Positions 26,560 to 35,990 of a stretch of DNA of 64,000 nt are shown here, piece by piece; the stretch's first letter is position 1; the number at the start of each line of letters is the position of its first letter. The notes beneath the pieces are model-generated. The model was not told the origin of the DNA. It ran no database searches and was given only the letters and a program-made list of their open reading frames with translations. Both the position numbers and the translations under genes were made by a program. Source of the DNA: Prado023 sp963714995 (GTDB lineage Bacteria; Actinomycetota; Actinomycetes; S36-B12; CAIYMF01); the NCBI GenBank assembly GCA_963714995.1, contig CAVQQP010000007.1:115483-179482 (forward strand), written 5' to 3'.

Positions 26560-27058
26560 ACGCCAACTGGCTCGGCCTGGCTGCGGCCGTCCTGCTGCTG
26601 GTCTTCGTCCTCGAGCTGCTGCGCCGGGGGATCCTGCGCGAGCGGTTCGCCGCCCTGTGGCTGGTCGTCTGCGCCTCCTGGGCTCGTGGCGCTGTTCCCC
26701 AGCGTCCTGACGCGGCGCCGCTGATGCCCTCGGATTCGAGCGTCGCCTCCAACCTGCTGTTCTTCTCCGCGATCGTCTTCCTGCTCCTCGTTGCGTCCAG
26801 CTGAGCTACGAGGTCTCCCGGCTGGAGGCGCGGACGCGACGGCTGGCCGAGGATCTGGCCCTGCTCACCGCCCAGATCCGTGCAGGATGCTCATCGCCCG
26901 AGCGATCCCGGTGCCCAGCTCACCTCGGGCGGAGAGGACGATCGGCGATGGACCCGGCTGACGTCGGCGTGGCACGTCAGCGGAACGAGCGGGGCCAGCC
27001 GCGAGCAGCGCACCTGGGCGACCGGACTCGTCCGGTTCCGCGACCAGCGACGAGGTGA
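26556..27058 (+). CDS. DUF2304 membrane protein, frameshifted
   Basis: A small membrane partner of GT2 enzymes. It starts MNANWLGLAAAVLLLVFVLE, continues LLRRGILRERFAALWLVVCA, then after an indel near 26685 SVASNLLFFSAIVFLLLV, and after another near 26795 LSYEVSRLEARTRRLAEDLA, an amphipathic helix. This pattern of membrane helices plus a C-terminal coiled helix is typical of DUF2304. The stop at 27058 overlaps the next gene's GTG (GTGA), but the last 50 residues are Arg/Pro-rich and could be a wrong frame. The protein likely anchors or helps the GT2 just upstream. Confidence 0.65.
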
Positions 27059-28269
27059 CGCTGCCCACCCTGCCCTGGGCGATCACCGACGAGAGGGACG
27101 ACCGCAGCCTGCCCCCCTGGTTCCGCCGCGCGGTGATCCTCGTCCTGGTCCTCGTGGCGGCCTCGAAGATCGTCATCTGGGGCTTCGGCCAGCTCACGAC
27201 GTTCTGGTACACGCTGTTCTTCTCGTTCTTCATCGGCCTGGCCATGGAGCCGGTGGTGAACTACCTGCAGCGGCGGGGCATCCGCCGCGGCGTGGGGACG
27301 TTCATGGTGATGGGCGGCCTGATCCTCTCCGCGGTGGCGTTCTTCGTCGTGTTCGGCGCCCTCCTGGCTGATCAGCTCTCGCAGTTGATCAGCAGCCTGC
27401 CGGACGTGCTCTCCACGGTCCTGACCTGGTCCAACGAGAGGTTCGGCACCCAGCTGGACCCCAACCAGATCCTCAACAACTTCGGCCTCGGGGCCAAGGA
27501 CATCGCCAACATCGCCCAGAACCTGGGTGTGGGCCTGCTCGGCGTGCTCGGCACGGCCGTCAACTGGGTCTTCTCCCTGTTCACGATCATGCTGTTCTCG
27601 TTCTACTTCGCCGCGGACGGCCCCAGCTTCCGCCGCACGGTCGCCTCGTGGTTGCCGCCCCACCGGCAGCGGACCTTCCTCACCGTGGTGGACATCTCCA
27701 CCCAGAAGGCGGGCAGCTACGTGATCTCCCGCGGTCTGCTGGCGATGATCAGCGCGGTGTTCCACGGGATCGCGTTCTACTTCCTCGAGCTCCCCTTCTG
27801 GCTGCCGATGGCCCTCTGGGTCGGCATGGTCTCCCAGTTCATCCCCACCATCGGCACCTACCTGGCCGGGGCACTCCCGGTCATCATCGCCCTCGTGGAG
27901 GGTGACCCCGTCGCGGCCCTGATCGTGCTGGCCATCGTCGTCGGCTACCAGCAGATCGAGAACTACCTGGTCGCCCCCCGGATCACCCGGACCACGCTGG
28001 AGATCCACCCCGCCGTGGCCTTCGGCTCGGTGATCGCCGGCGCTGCGCTCTTCGGCGTCACGGGCGCCCTGCTGGCCATCCCCGTGGTGGCAACGGTGCA
28101 GTCGGTGGTGACCGTCTACGGGCGGCGCTACGAGCTCGTCGAGGAGTTCGGCGCCGAGCCCGGGGAGAGTGATCGCGATCGGGTCGAGGCTGCGATGCGC
28201 GCCGCCGACCCGAGGTACTCCGGCCATGGGAGCGGGCCCCGTCCGCCCATCCCCCCGGCTGGGGAGTGA
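27055..28269 (+). CDS. AI-2E family transporter (PerM-like permease)
   Basis: A 404-residue inner-membrane protein with about eight segments. The first lie in RRAVILVLVLVAASKIVIWG and FWYTLFFSFFIGLAMEPVV. Family signatures include YLQRRGIRRGVGTFMVMGG, FSFYFAADGPSFRRTV, WVGMVSQFIPTIGTYLAGAL and YQQIENYLVAPRITRTTLEI, followed by VGVTGALLAIPV-like sequence. Members export signalling molecules or ions; the cargo here is unknown. The GTG at 27055 overlaps the DUF2304 stop. The C-terminal 40 residues are charged and probably cytoplasmic. Confidence 0.9.
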   Translation: MTLPTLPWAITDERDDRSLPPWFRRAVILVLVLVAASKIVIWGFGQLTTFWYTLFFSFFIGLAMEPVVNYLQRRGIRRGVGTFMVMGGLILSAVAFFVVFGALLADQLSQLISSLPDVLSTVLTWSNERFGTQLDPNQILNNFGLGAKDIANIAQNLGVGLLGVLGTAVNWVFSLFTIMLFSFYFAADGPSFRRTVASWLPPHRQRTFLTVVDISTQKAGSYVISRGLLAMISAVFHGIAFYFLELPFWLPMALWVGMVSQFIPTIGTYLAGALPVIIALVEGDPVAALIVLAIVVGYQQIENYLVAPRITRTTLEIHPAVAFGSVIAGAALFGVTGALLAIPVVATVQSVVTVYGRRYELVEEFGAEPGESDRDRVEAAMRAADPRYSGHGSGPRPPIPPAGE

Positions 28270-28297
28270 CCGCGGGCGCGCTCCCAGTGCGGCCGGC

Positions 28298-28940
28298 GTG
28301 AGCGACCACACCCCTCCTGCGAGGGCGAGCCTGACCGGACCCGCGCCCGAGATCGCCCCCCGGCTCCTGGGATCCATCCTGACCAGCGATCTCGGCTCCC
28401 GGGTCAGCGTCCGGATCACCGAGGTGGAGGCCTACGCAGGCATCGGTCAGGACCCCGGGTCACATGCCCATCGACGCCACACCCCGCGCAACGCGGCGAT
28501 GTTCGGGCCCGTGGGGCACGCCTACGTCTACTTCACCTACGGCATGCACTGGTGTCTGAACGTGGTGGTCCATCCGCGGGACGAGGCCGGAGCGGTGCTG
28601 ATCCGGGCCGGCGAGGTGGTGACCGGCCTGGCCACGGCGCGCACCCGTCGGCCAGCAGCCCGCACCGACCGGGACCTGGCCCGCGGTCCCGCCCGACTGG
28701 CCGCCGCACTCGGGGTGACAGGTGACCTGGACCGGGTCGACCTGCTGGACCCACAGAGTCCGCTTCGGCTCTTGGTGGGTCCCATGGCTCTCGACTCCGT
28801 CAGCCATCGCCTCCGGGCCGCGAACCGGTGTCGCGGGCGAGGGGGCCCCGACCCCGTGGCGGTTCTGGCTGGTCGGCGACCCGACGGTGAGCCCGCACCG
28901 CCCGGTCAGGCCCCCTGGACGAGGAGCGGGACGGCATTGA
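28298..28940 (+). CDS. mpg: DNA-3-methyladenine glycosylase (AAG/MPG family), frameshifted
   Basis: A base-excision repair enzyme that removes alkylated purines. It has LTGPAPEIAPRLLGSIL, the catalytic-site strand RITEVEAYAGIGQDPGSHA (Glu), and the conserved MFGPVGHAYVYFTYGMHWC. Later come LNVVV and VLIRAGEV, then LARGPARLAAALGV. After a frame change near 28800 it ends with GPRTGVAGEGAPTPWRFWLV and GDPTVSPHRP, the usual family finish. The start is GTG at 28298 (VSDHTPPARA), about 30 bases after the permease stop. The end overlaps the convergent glycoside hydrolase gene by about 35 bases. Confidence 0.85.
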
Positions 28941-30171
28941 CCTTGATCTTCTGGCCCGGCACGACTCCGACGATCTGTCCGGAGAGGTTCTGGAAGGTTC
29001 CCACACCCGCGGGGATCGTGTAGCTGCGCGTCTTGCTGGTGGCGTAGACGATGGTGGTCCGAGCGCCGTCAGGGCCTTGGAGCTTGCAGGAGCGGACGGA
29101 CTTCTTGACCTTGCAGCCCATCCACGTCTTGCCGACCATCCAGTCCTGGACGGTGTGGAAGGCCACGCCCGCCTCGGTCTGGGCACGCGTCGTCGGGTCG
29201 ATCATGTCGATCCCGAACAGGTGGTAGTCCCAGCCGTACCAGAACACCCGGGGGACCCCGAGGCGCATGGCGTCGATGTAGGTCCGGGCGACCATGCCGG
29301 CGGCAACGTCCCCGCTGTAGCTGATCTGCTTGAAGCCCTGGAACATGTCGCGGCGATCGCCGTAGTTGACCTCGGTGTCCCAGATCGGGCCCTTGAAGCC
29401 GTACTTGCGGTAGAAGGACCGGGCCTTGGTGATCGTCTTCTCACGCTTGGACAGGTAGTCCGGGGTCTTCGAGTACGGGTGGATGTTCACCGCATCGATC
29501 GGCCAGCGCGCCTTCTTCAGACGCTGCGCGTACTCCTTCCAGAACTTCGGACGACGCGTGAACACCCCGTAGGTGCTGCTCGCGCTGAGCACCTTGGCAG
29601 CCGGATCCACCGACTTGATGGCGCGGGAACCCTTGATCGTCAGGTCGGCAAGCTGCTTCGCGGTGCCGCCGAAGAAGACCTTGAGCGAGCCCTCGTTCCA
29701 GATCTCGTAGGAGGTGATCCGACCCCGATACCGATCAGCCATCGCCGCAGCGAAGTCCGTGAAGTACGCCATCGTGGCCGGCGGCGAGTTGGACCCCGGA
29801 CCGTAGAAGCCCTTCATGGTCGGCTTGGCTGCCGCCCACTGCGGGGCGACACCGAACACGTACTGGACCTCCAGCGCCCCGGCGTTGCGTGCATTGTCGA
29901 CGGCCCGGTCCAGTGCGTCCCACTCGTAAACGCCGGGAGCGGGGTTCAATCGCGCCCAGGTGACCCCGGAGTCCCAGAGCCGGACGGCCCCTACGCGGAA
30001 ATTCGGCTGAGTATTGCTAATGTCGTGATAATGCACCCCAAACAATTCCATAGGAACGACGGGGCGGGCCTTCGCGTGTGCAGTGGTGGCGGGGATGAGC
30101 GTGCTCACGAGCATGAGGCAGACGGCCCCGACAATTCCGCGCACAATTGTTCGCCCCGCCCCTGAATTCAT
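28906..30171 (-). CDS. Secreted glycoside hydrolase (GH39/GH5-like TIM barrel)
   Basis: A 421-residue exported protein. After a signal peptide (IVRGIVGAVCLMLVSTLIPA, cleaved near AHA) there is a TIM-barrel glycosidase. GVTWARLNPAPGVYEWDALD is followed by SYEIWNEGSLKVFFGG with the acid/base Glu of clan A, and by GPIWDTEVNYGDRRD with a candidate nucleophile Glu. A short beta domain ends the protein (YTIPAGVGTFQNLSGQ). The architecture resembles clan GH-A enzymes such as GH39; the substrate is unknown. The gene lies directly downstream of a GT4 gene on the same strand. Its 5' region is noticeably more A+T-rich than the rest of the window. Confidence 0.75.
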   Translation of the reverse strand: MNSGAGRTIVRGIVGAVCLMLVSTLIPATTAHAKARPVVPMELFGVHYHDISNTQPNFRVGAVRLWDSGVTWARLNPAPGVYEWDALDRAVDNARNAGALEVQYVFGVAPQWAAAKPTMKGFYGPGSNSPPATMAYFTDFAAAMADRYRGRITSYEIWNEGSLKVFFGGTAKQLADLTIKGSRAIKSVDPAAKVLSASSTYGVFTRRPKFWKEYAQRLKKARWPIDAVNIHPYSKTPDYLSKREKTITKARSFYRKYGFKGPIWDTEVNYGDRRDMFQGFKQISYSGDVAAGMVARTYIDAMRLGVPRVFWYGWDYHLFGIDMIDPTTRAQTEAGVAFHTVQDWMVGKTWMGCKVKKSVRSCKLQGPDGARTTIVYATSKTRSYTIPAGVGTFQNLSGQIVGVVPGQKIKVNAVPLLVQGA

Positions 30172-30202
30172 ACACCAATGGAATCACGTGTTCAGTCGCG
30201 CG

Positions 30203-32493
30203 TCAAACTCCTCGGGCTTTTCTGTGCATCCGATGCACGAACTGCGCTGCGCGGATGCGCAGCCCCCGCCCCGGAACCAGCATCGCGCGCCCGACCGCTG
30301 AGGGGGCCAGGACCCAGCGACCACCGACATCCAGGGAGAGGACTCGACCACGGTCGAGGTTGACCGGCCCGACCATGCGCAACGAGCGCCCCACCGCGAG
30401 CCACACCAGGGCGGGAGCTGCCCCCGTGCGCTGCAGCGCCGCCAGCCCCTGGGCGTCCCACTCGATGCGTCCCTGGACTCCCCCGGAGGACTCCTGGGCC
30501 GCCCCGGGCCGCTCGTGCAGCCGGAAGCGCCCCACCTGGACGGCGAGGTCCCCGGCGCCGGCCGCGACCTCGAACTCGGAGTCGGCAGCCAGGGCGAGCC
30601 CCGGCAGGAGCTGCACCTCGACGTCGGTTGCCGCGGCCTGGGAGCCGACGACCCGGGCCCGGGCGATCGGGACCTCGGAGAGCACGGTCACGTCCTCACC
30701 GACCGCACGCACGCACGCTCGTCAGGCGTCCAGTCACCGGAACGGTCTCTGGACTGGTGGATCGGCGCACCACGCCCTGCTTCCTCGTCCCAGCCCACGA
30801 GCACCGGTCCGGCCTCGGTGGGCAGCACGGTCACGGGCAGCCCGGGCCCGACCACCGGCACGGGTTGTGAGTCAACGGTGCGAGCCACGAGGTCCGCCCC
30901 GTCCGGCCATTCGGCCACGGCCCGCCACGGCAGGGTGGCGTGCGCATCCCGGGCGACCGGTCTCCCTTCGGCCTCGGAGACCTCCGCGGCCGTGGTGTCC
31001 GGTTCCCCGATCGATGGCTGTCCAGTCACCTCGAGCCGCACCTCGGCTCCGCCTGCGACACCCAGCCAGGCGGGGAGTGCCACCTCCGCACCGGAGATCA
31101 GCACGCCCTCGACGTCCAGCCCACTGCGCCGCACGCGCAGGTCCTCCACCAGGAGCGTGCTCGCCGGCACATCGACCCGGGCAGCGACCTCGCGTGCGAG
31201 CTCCAGCCACTGGGCGGCCACCACGTCAGGTCGCAGTCGCTCGGCGGCACTCGGCGCGGCGAGCGACATGCGCCGCCAGCTCTCGGCATCGGAGACCACC
31301 TCGACGAGTGCTGCGGCGAGCTGGTCGATCGACCCGTCCTCGACGACGCGGCCGTTCACCCCGTCCTCGACGAGCTCGGCGGGACCGTAGTCCACGTCGT
31401 AGGTGACCACCGGGGTGCCGGCCGCGAGGCTCTCGGCGACCGCGAGTCCGAACCCCTCGCGGCGGGAGGTCATGATCGACGCCGCAGCCCCGGCCAGCAC
31501 CTCGATCGGGTCGTCGGTGAAGCCGGGGAACGAGACCACCTGGTCCAGTCCCAACTCGCTGCGCAGGGCGACCAGGTGCGCCAGCTCCGGTCCCCGGCCG
31601 TAGACCTCGAGGTGCAGGCCGGGGACGGTCCGGGCGGCGATCCCCACGGCGCGCATGGCGTGGTCGACGCGCTTGACCGAGTCCAGCCGGCCGAGCTGGA
31701 CCACGCGGAGCGGATCACGCTGCGCGACCAGGTCGTGTGGCACGGGGTCGATCATGTTCGGGATCACGTGCACCTCGAGCCCGGGCAGGTCCTCCTGCAG
31801 GTCGTCGGCCTGCCGATGGGTGAGTGCGACCACGGCATCCGCGGCAGGGGCGAAGGGCAGGAGGCGGCCCGAGAGCCGGGGCTGACCCACCGGACCGGCG
31901 TAGCGCGACCGGATCTGTCGGGCGCGCCGGCCCGGCGCAGCGGGCGCGCCGGCCTCCTCGCCCCCGCCGACGGCAGTCCCCCCGCCACCAGCCGTCGCCC
32001 CGCCAGCGCCCGCACCACCCTTGCGGTGGGCCAGGTGCACCGTCATGATCCGCCCGACGAACGGGTTGCGCATCATCGCCACCGGCGCATAGGTGACCGG
32101 CGAGTCGGCGAAGACCACAACCCCGGGCAGCCGTCCCACCAGCCAGTCCAGCCAGTCGGCGACCCGGTCATCGCGGGTGAAGGTCTCATCCGTCCGGCGA
32201 CTCCAGGAGGGGCGGAACCGCTTGTCCCGGCGCTGGTAGTGGTGCACCGGGGTCGCCTCGGGCAACCATCCGCGCGCCCGCCAGGCCGCCAGGGTCTCGT
32301 CGATCTCCGGCTGCGGGTGGATCGTGGCGATGTGCGTGTCCCACCCGGCGTCATGGAACACCGAGAGCCGCCGCAGCCACGCGCGCGTCAGGCCACCCTT
32401 CTGCTCACGCAGGTTGCTGAAGACGAACAGCGCGACAGGGTGCCCAGCGAGGTCGGGGCGGGTGTCGGGCACAGGGCTGAGGATATCCGGCAC
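30203..32493 (-). CDS. Large family 4 glycosyltransferase with beta-rich C-terminus, frameshifted
   Basis: About 760 residues. The N-terminal half is a GT-B fold with FVFSNLREQKGGLTRAWLRR and GWDTHIATIHPQPEID. The donor-binding half then has VVQLGRLDSVKRVDHAMRAV, LEVYGRGPEL, VVSFPGFTDDPIEVL and SRREGFGLAVAESLAAGTPV, the GT4 E-x-F-G-x-x-x-x-E signature. The C-terminal 300 residues are beta-rich and reminiscent of accessory domains in teichoic-acid glucosyltransferases of the TagE/TarM kind. A frame change lies at 30704-30718 inside three CGCA repeats. The GTG at 32493 is one of several possible starts; the frame is open to 32538. A Gly/Ala-rich loop (about 31920-32015) interrupts the first domain. 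Confidence 0.75.
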
Positions 32494-32550
32494 ACCGCCC
32501 GCACCATCCCGGCGCAGCCCACCGCCGGCCCCGTCCACACGCGGCGCACC

Positions 32551-32569
32551 GTTACCAATTCGTTACCAA
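32551..32569. repeat. Direct repeat GTTACCAA x2
   Basis: GTTACCAA occurs at 32551-32558 and 32562-32569, an 11-base period (one helical turn), in the A+T-richer gap between the divergent GT4 and fasciclin genes. It could be a regulator site. Confidence 0.4.
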
Positions 32570-32573
32570 CTTC

Positions 32574-32588
32574 TGCACAATTTGTGCA
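32574..32588. promoter_or_regulatory. Palindromic candidate operator
   Basis: TGCACAA and TTGTGCA flank a single T, a perfect 7-bp inverted repeat of the kind bound by dimeric regulators. It sits five bases from the direct repeats in the divergent promoter region, 77 bases before the fasciclin start. Confidence 0.45.
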
Positions 32589-32664
32589 TCTGGGGCACGC
32601 CTCCGCGACGAAGACGTCACTGAGAGCCGCAGAGCGTGGCTCGGGACAACACTCAGGAGACACC

Positions 32665-33241
32665 ATGAACATCAAGATCGCCGCCGCTGGTGGCATCGCC
32701 GCCCTGCTCTTCCTCTCGGGTTGCTCCAGCGACTCCGACGAGGCCACCGCGCCGACCACCAGCGCCGCCGTCGAGAGCGAGATGGCCTCCGAGGCCCCCG
32801 CCGCCGAGGCGCCCGGCACCATCGTCGACGTCGCCTCGGCGAACTCCGACTTCGAGACCCTCGTCGCCGCGGTGACCGCCGCCGACCTGGTCGAGACCCT
32901 CGCGGGTGAGGGCCCGTACACGGTCTTCGCGCCGACCGACGACGCGTTCGACGCCCTTCCCGAGGGCCTGCTCGACGCCCTGCTCCTGCCGGAGAACAAG
33001 GACGCCCTGACCTCGATCCTGACCTACCACGTGGTCTCCGGCAAGGTCATGGCCGCCGATGTCACCGCCGGCGACGTGCCCGACGGTCGAGGGCTCGACC
33101 ATCGCGATCACCACCGACGGTGGCGTGAAGGTCAACGACGCCAACGTGATCGCGACCGATGTCGGCGCCTCCAACGGCGTGATCCACGTCATCGACGCCG
33201 TGCTCGTTCCCGAGTCGGTCGACGTCGAGTCCCTGCTCTGA
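32665..33241 (+). CDS. Fasciclin-domain lipoprotein, frameshifted
   Basis: A secreted lipoprotein of about 191 residues. The signal peptide ends in the lipobox LFLSGC (Cys near residue 20), followed by a Thr/Ser/Glu/Ala-rich linker and one fasciclin (FAS1) domain. The domain shows FETLVAAVTAADLVETLAG, YTVFAPTDDAFDALP, ILTYHVVSGKVMAADV and, in another frame, ITTDGGVKVNDANV and GVIHVIDAVLVPES. An extra C near 33085 breaks the frame. FAS1 lipoproteins mediate adhesion in the envelope. AGGAGA lies just upstream of the ATG. Confidence 0.88.
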
Positions 33242-33349
33242 CCACTGAGCACCACGACTGCGGGCCAGCCCGCAGCCACTGACGAGGACCCGTCCGGAGG
33301 ACACCCCCCGGGCGGGTCCTCGCCGTGCCCGGCGAGGGACCGTCGATTC

Positions 33350-33418
33350 GATCCAAGTCTCGAGCGCCCCCGGCAGCTTCATCCAACTCTCGGGCCTGTC
33401 AACGGCCTGAGAGTTGGA
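33350..33418. terminator. Bidirectional hairpin between fasciclin and ppk2, containing the dispersed motif
   Basis: TCCAACTCTCGGGCC (33382-33396) pairs with GGCCTGAGAGTTGGA (33404-33418) across a 7-base loop with one G-T pair. It lies between two convergent genes, as expected for a shared terminator. The left arm, and the neighbouring GATCCAAGTCTCGAGCGCC (33350-33368), are near-copies of the motif seen at 14648-14696. Confidence 0.55.
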
Positions 33419-33467
33419 CGAACTTGCAGGGGCGTGGGGCCCCCAACCCACTCGGAAGGCCCGAGGC

Positions 33468-34433
33468 TCAGTGCTCGCCCTCCCGCTGGCGGGGCGCATC
33501 TCCGGCCGCCGCGGCCAGCTCCAGGTCTCCGGCGTGGTCGGGGACGAAGGTCTGGGTGTTGCGGGGCGGGCGCTGGTAGCCGGTCGTGGGCGGGCGCTTG
33601 GGCAGCGCCAGCGGGGCACGCTCGATGTGCGTGTAGGGGATGGTGCTGAGCAGGTGGTGGATCGCGTTGAGCCGGGCGCGGCGCTTGTCGTCGGACTCGA
33701 CCACGTACCACGGGGCGTCGTGGGTGTCGGTGTGCACGAACATGTCGTCCTTGGCCCGGGAGTAGTCCTCCCAGCGGGTGATCGACTCCAGGTCCATCGG
33801 GGAGAGCTTCCACCGGCGCATCGGGTCGTCCATGCGGGAGCGGAACCGGGCCTCCTGCTCCTCGTCGGAGACGCTGAACCAGTACTTGCGCACCATGATC
33901 CCGTCCTCGACCAGCATCCGCTCGAAGATGGGCGCCTGGTGCAGGAACCGGCGGTACTCGTCGGCGGTGCAGAAGCCCATCACCCGCTCGACACCGGCGC
34001 GGTTGTACCAGGAGCGGTCGAACAGGGCGATCTCCCCGGCTGCGGGCAGGTGCGGGACGTAGCGCTGGAAGTACCACTGGCTCAGCTCGCGCTCGGTGGG
34101 CGCCGGGAGGGCCACGATGCGCGCGACGCGGGGGTTCAGGTACTGCGAGATCCGCTGGATCGTGCCGCCCTTGCCGGCGGCGTCGCGGCCCTCGAAGATG
34201 ACCACGAGCCGGGCCCCGCTGGTGCGCACCCACTCCTGCATCTCGACGAGCTCGGCCTGAAGTCGGAACAGCTCGAGCTCGTAGAGCGCCTTGTTCATCC
34301 GCTTGACCTTGCGGCGGGCGCCTGACTCCTCGACGTCCTGCGGCTTGCGCGGGTGCCCACCCTCCTCCAGCAGGTGCTCCAGCTGCTCGTCGCTGAGGGA
34401 CTCGAGGTGGGCCTTGTTCGCCTTCTTGCTCAT
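33468..34433 (-). CDS. ppk2: Polyphosphate kinase 2
   Basis: PPK2 moves phosphate between polyphosphate and nucleotides. The 321 residues show NKALYELELFRLQAELVEMQ, the Walker A loop VIFEGRDAAGKGGTIQRI, RVVALPAP-like sequence, then WYFQRYVPHLPAAGEIALFD, Walker B LFDRSWYNRAGVERVMGF and the lid KYWFSVSDEEQEARFRSR. DPMRRWKLSPMDLES follows, as in class I members. The ATG at 34433 is preferred over upstream in-frame codons because the protein then begins MSKKANKAHLES. It converges on the fasciclin gene and is divergent from the P450. Confidence 0.93.
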   Translation of the reverse strand: MSKKANKAHLESLSDEQLEHLLEEGGHPRKPQDVEESGARRKVKRMNKALYELELFRLQAELVEMQEWVRTSGARLVVIFEGRDAAGKGGTIQRISQYLNPRVARIVALPAPTERELSQWYFQRYVPHLPAAGEIALFDRSWYNRAGVERVMGFCTADEYRRFLHQAPIFERMLVEDGIMVRKYWFSVSDEEQEARFRSRMDDPMRRWKLSPMDLESITRWEDYSRAKDDMFVHTDTHDAPWYVVESDDKRRARLNAIHHLLSTIPYTHIERAPLALPKRPPTTGYQRPPRNTQTFVPDHAGDLELAAAAGDAPRQREGEH

Positions 34434-34588
34434 GGGTCTCAGCGTAGCCACGGAGATCGGCCGACGGCGGGACGGCCACGGGCCTCCGGCCCCGGACTCC
34501 ACCCGGATCCCCCACCCGGATCCCCCAGACGCGCGACCCCGGCGACCCTGGTCCCCCACCGCAGTGGCGAGGGCGCCACTATGTCCCC

Positions 34589-35902
34589 ATGGCCACCGAG
34601 ATCACGCGTGTCCCCGGCCTCCCCGGCCTGGGCAACACCGTCGCGTTCCTGCGGGACGCCCGCGCTCTCCTGAGGGACTCCCAGGCCGTGTACGGCGACG
34701 CCTTCGAGGTGCACGTCCTGGGCCAGCCCGTCACGGTGCTGCTCAGCCCGGAGGCCACCAAGGAGATCTACATCGACCGGGCCGAGAACTTCTCCAGCGA
34801 GATCGGCTGGTCGTTCACGATCGGGCCGATGTTCCACCACGGCCTGATGCTGCGCGACTTCGACGACCACCACCTGCACCGCCGGGTGATGCAGTACGCG
34901 TTCCGCCGGCAGGCCCTGGCCGGCTACATGGAGCAGGTCAACCGGCTCGCTCGTCAGCATGTCGCGGCGGCGGTCGCCGGGGCGGGGCCGGCCGGGATCG
35001 ACGTCTACACCATGACCAAGCGGCTCACCCTGGACATCGCGACCCAGGTGTTCGTCGGCCTCGACCTCGGACCGCAGGCCGACGTGGTCAACGACTCGTT
35101 CGTCGCGATGATGCGGGCCTCGGTCTCACCACTGCGCCGCGACATCCCCGGCACCCCATTCGCCCGGGGGCTGCGGGCCCGGCGAACCCTCCAGGAGCTG
35201 CTGACGGGGCTGGTGCTCGAGCGGCGCAGCGGGCCGGAGGGCACGGACCTGCTCTCGCGATTGGCCCATGCCAGCACCGACGAGGGCCGGACGCTGGAGG
35301 TCGACGAGGTCGTGGACCACATGATCTTCCTGCTCCTGGCCGCCCACGACACGACCACCGCGACGCTCACGGTGATGCTCTGGCACCTGTCCCAGCAGCC
35401 CGAGTGGCAGGACCGGCTGGCAGCCGAGGCCGCTGGCCTGGGCGGCGGGGACGTCACGATCGAGAACTACAAGTCGCTGACCGACACCGAGCTGGTCATG
35501 AAGGAGGCCCTGCGCCTGAGCCCGCCGGTGCCGTTCTCGCCCCGTGGCGTGCTGCGCGACACCGAGGTCGCGGGCGTCCCGCTGCGCGCGGGCTCGAACG
35601 TCACGCTGGCCAGCCTCGGCCTGCACCGGCATCCGGACTGGTGGACGGCCCCCGAGGAGTTCGACCCGATGCGCTTCGCGCCCGACCGAGCCGAGGACCG
35701 CGCGCACTCGCACCTGTACGTGCCGTTCGGCGGCGGAGCGCACATCTGCCTGGGCAACCACCTGGCCGAGCTGATGACCAAGGCCGTGATGGCCGCGGTC
35801 CTGGCCGAGCACCGGGTCCGGGCCCGGCCCGGGCAGCGGATGGAGATGGCGGCGGTGCCGATCCCCAAGCCGAAGGGGAAACTGCTGCTGCAGCTGGCGT
35901 GA
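34589..35902 (+). CDS. Cytochrome P450
   Basis: A 437-residue soluble heme monooxygenase. It has the I-helix oxygen site FLLLAAHDTTTATLTVMLWH (acid-Thr pair), the K-helix E-x-x-R in MKEALRLSPPVPFSPRG, the PERF-like region EFDPMRFAPDRAEDR, and the heme loop FGGGAHICLGNHLAELM with the Cys ligand. The stretch FENFSSEIGW-like NFSSEIGWSFTIGPMFHHG and the overall look suggest relatives of CYP120/CYP26-type enzymes acting on hydrophobic substrates, but the substrate cannot be told. It stands alone; no ferredoxin gene is adjacent. Confidence 0.92.
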   Translation: MATEITRVPGLPGLGNTVAFLRDARALLRDSQAVYGDAFEVHVLGQPVTVLLSPEATKEIYIDRAENFSSEIGWSFTIGPMFHHGLMLRDFDDHHLHRRVMQYAFRRQALAGYMEQVNRLARQHVAAAVAGAGPAGIDVYTMTKRLTLDIATQVFVGLDLGPQADVVNDSFVAMMRASVSPLRRDIPGTPFARGLRARRTLQELLTGLVLERRSGPEGTDLLSRLAHASTDEGRTLEVDEVVDHMIFLLLAAHDTTTATLTVMLWHLSQQPEWQDRLAAEAAGLGGGDVTIENYKSLTDTELVMKEALRLSPPVPFSPRGVLRDTEVAGVPLRAGSNVTLASLGLHRHPDWWTAPEEFDPMRFAPDRAEDRAHSHLYVPFGGGAHICLGNHLAELMTKAVMAAVLAEHRVRARPGQRMEMAAVPIPKPKGKLLLQLA

Positions 35903-35990
35903 GCTGCGGGGCGGACCCGGCCGGCGCGGCGGGTGGGCCCGGGCGGCGGAGCGGGCGCAGGGCGGGCGGGAGCAGGGCTACCTGTCGGGG

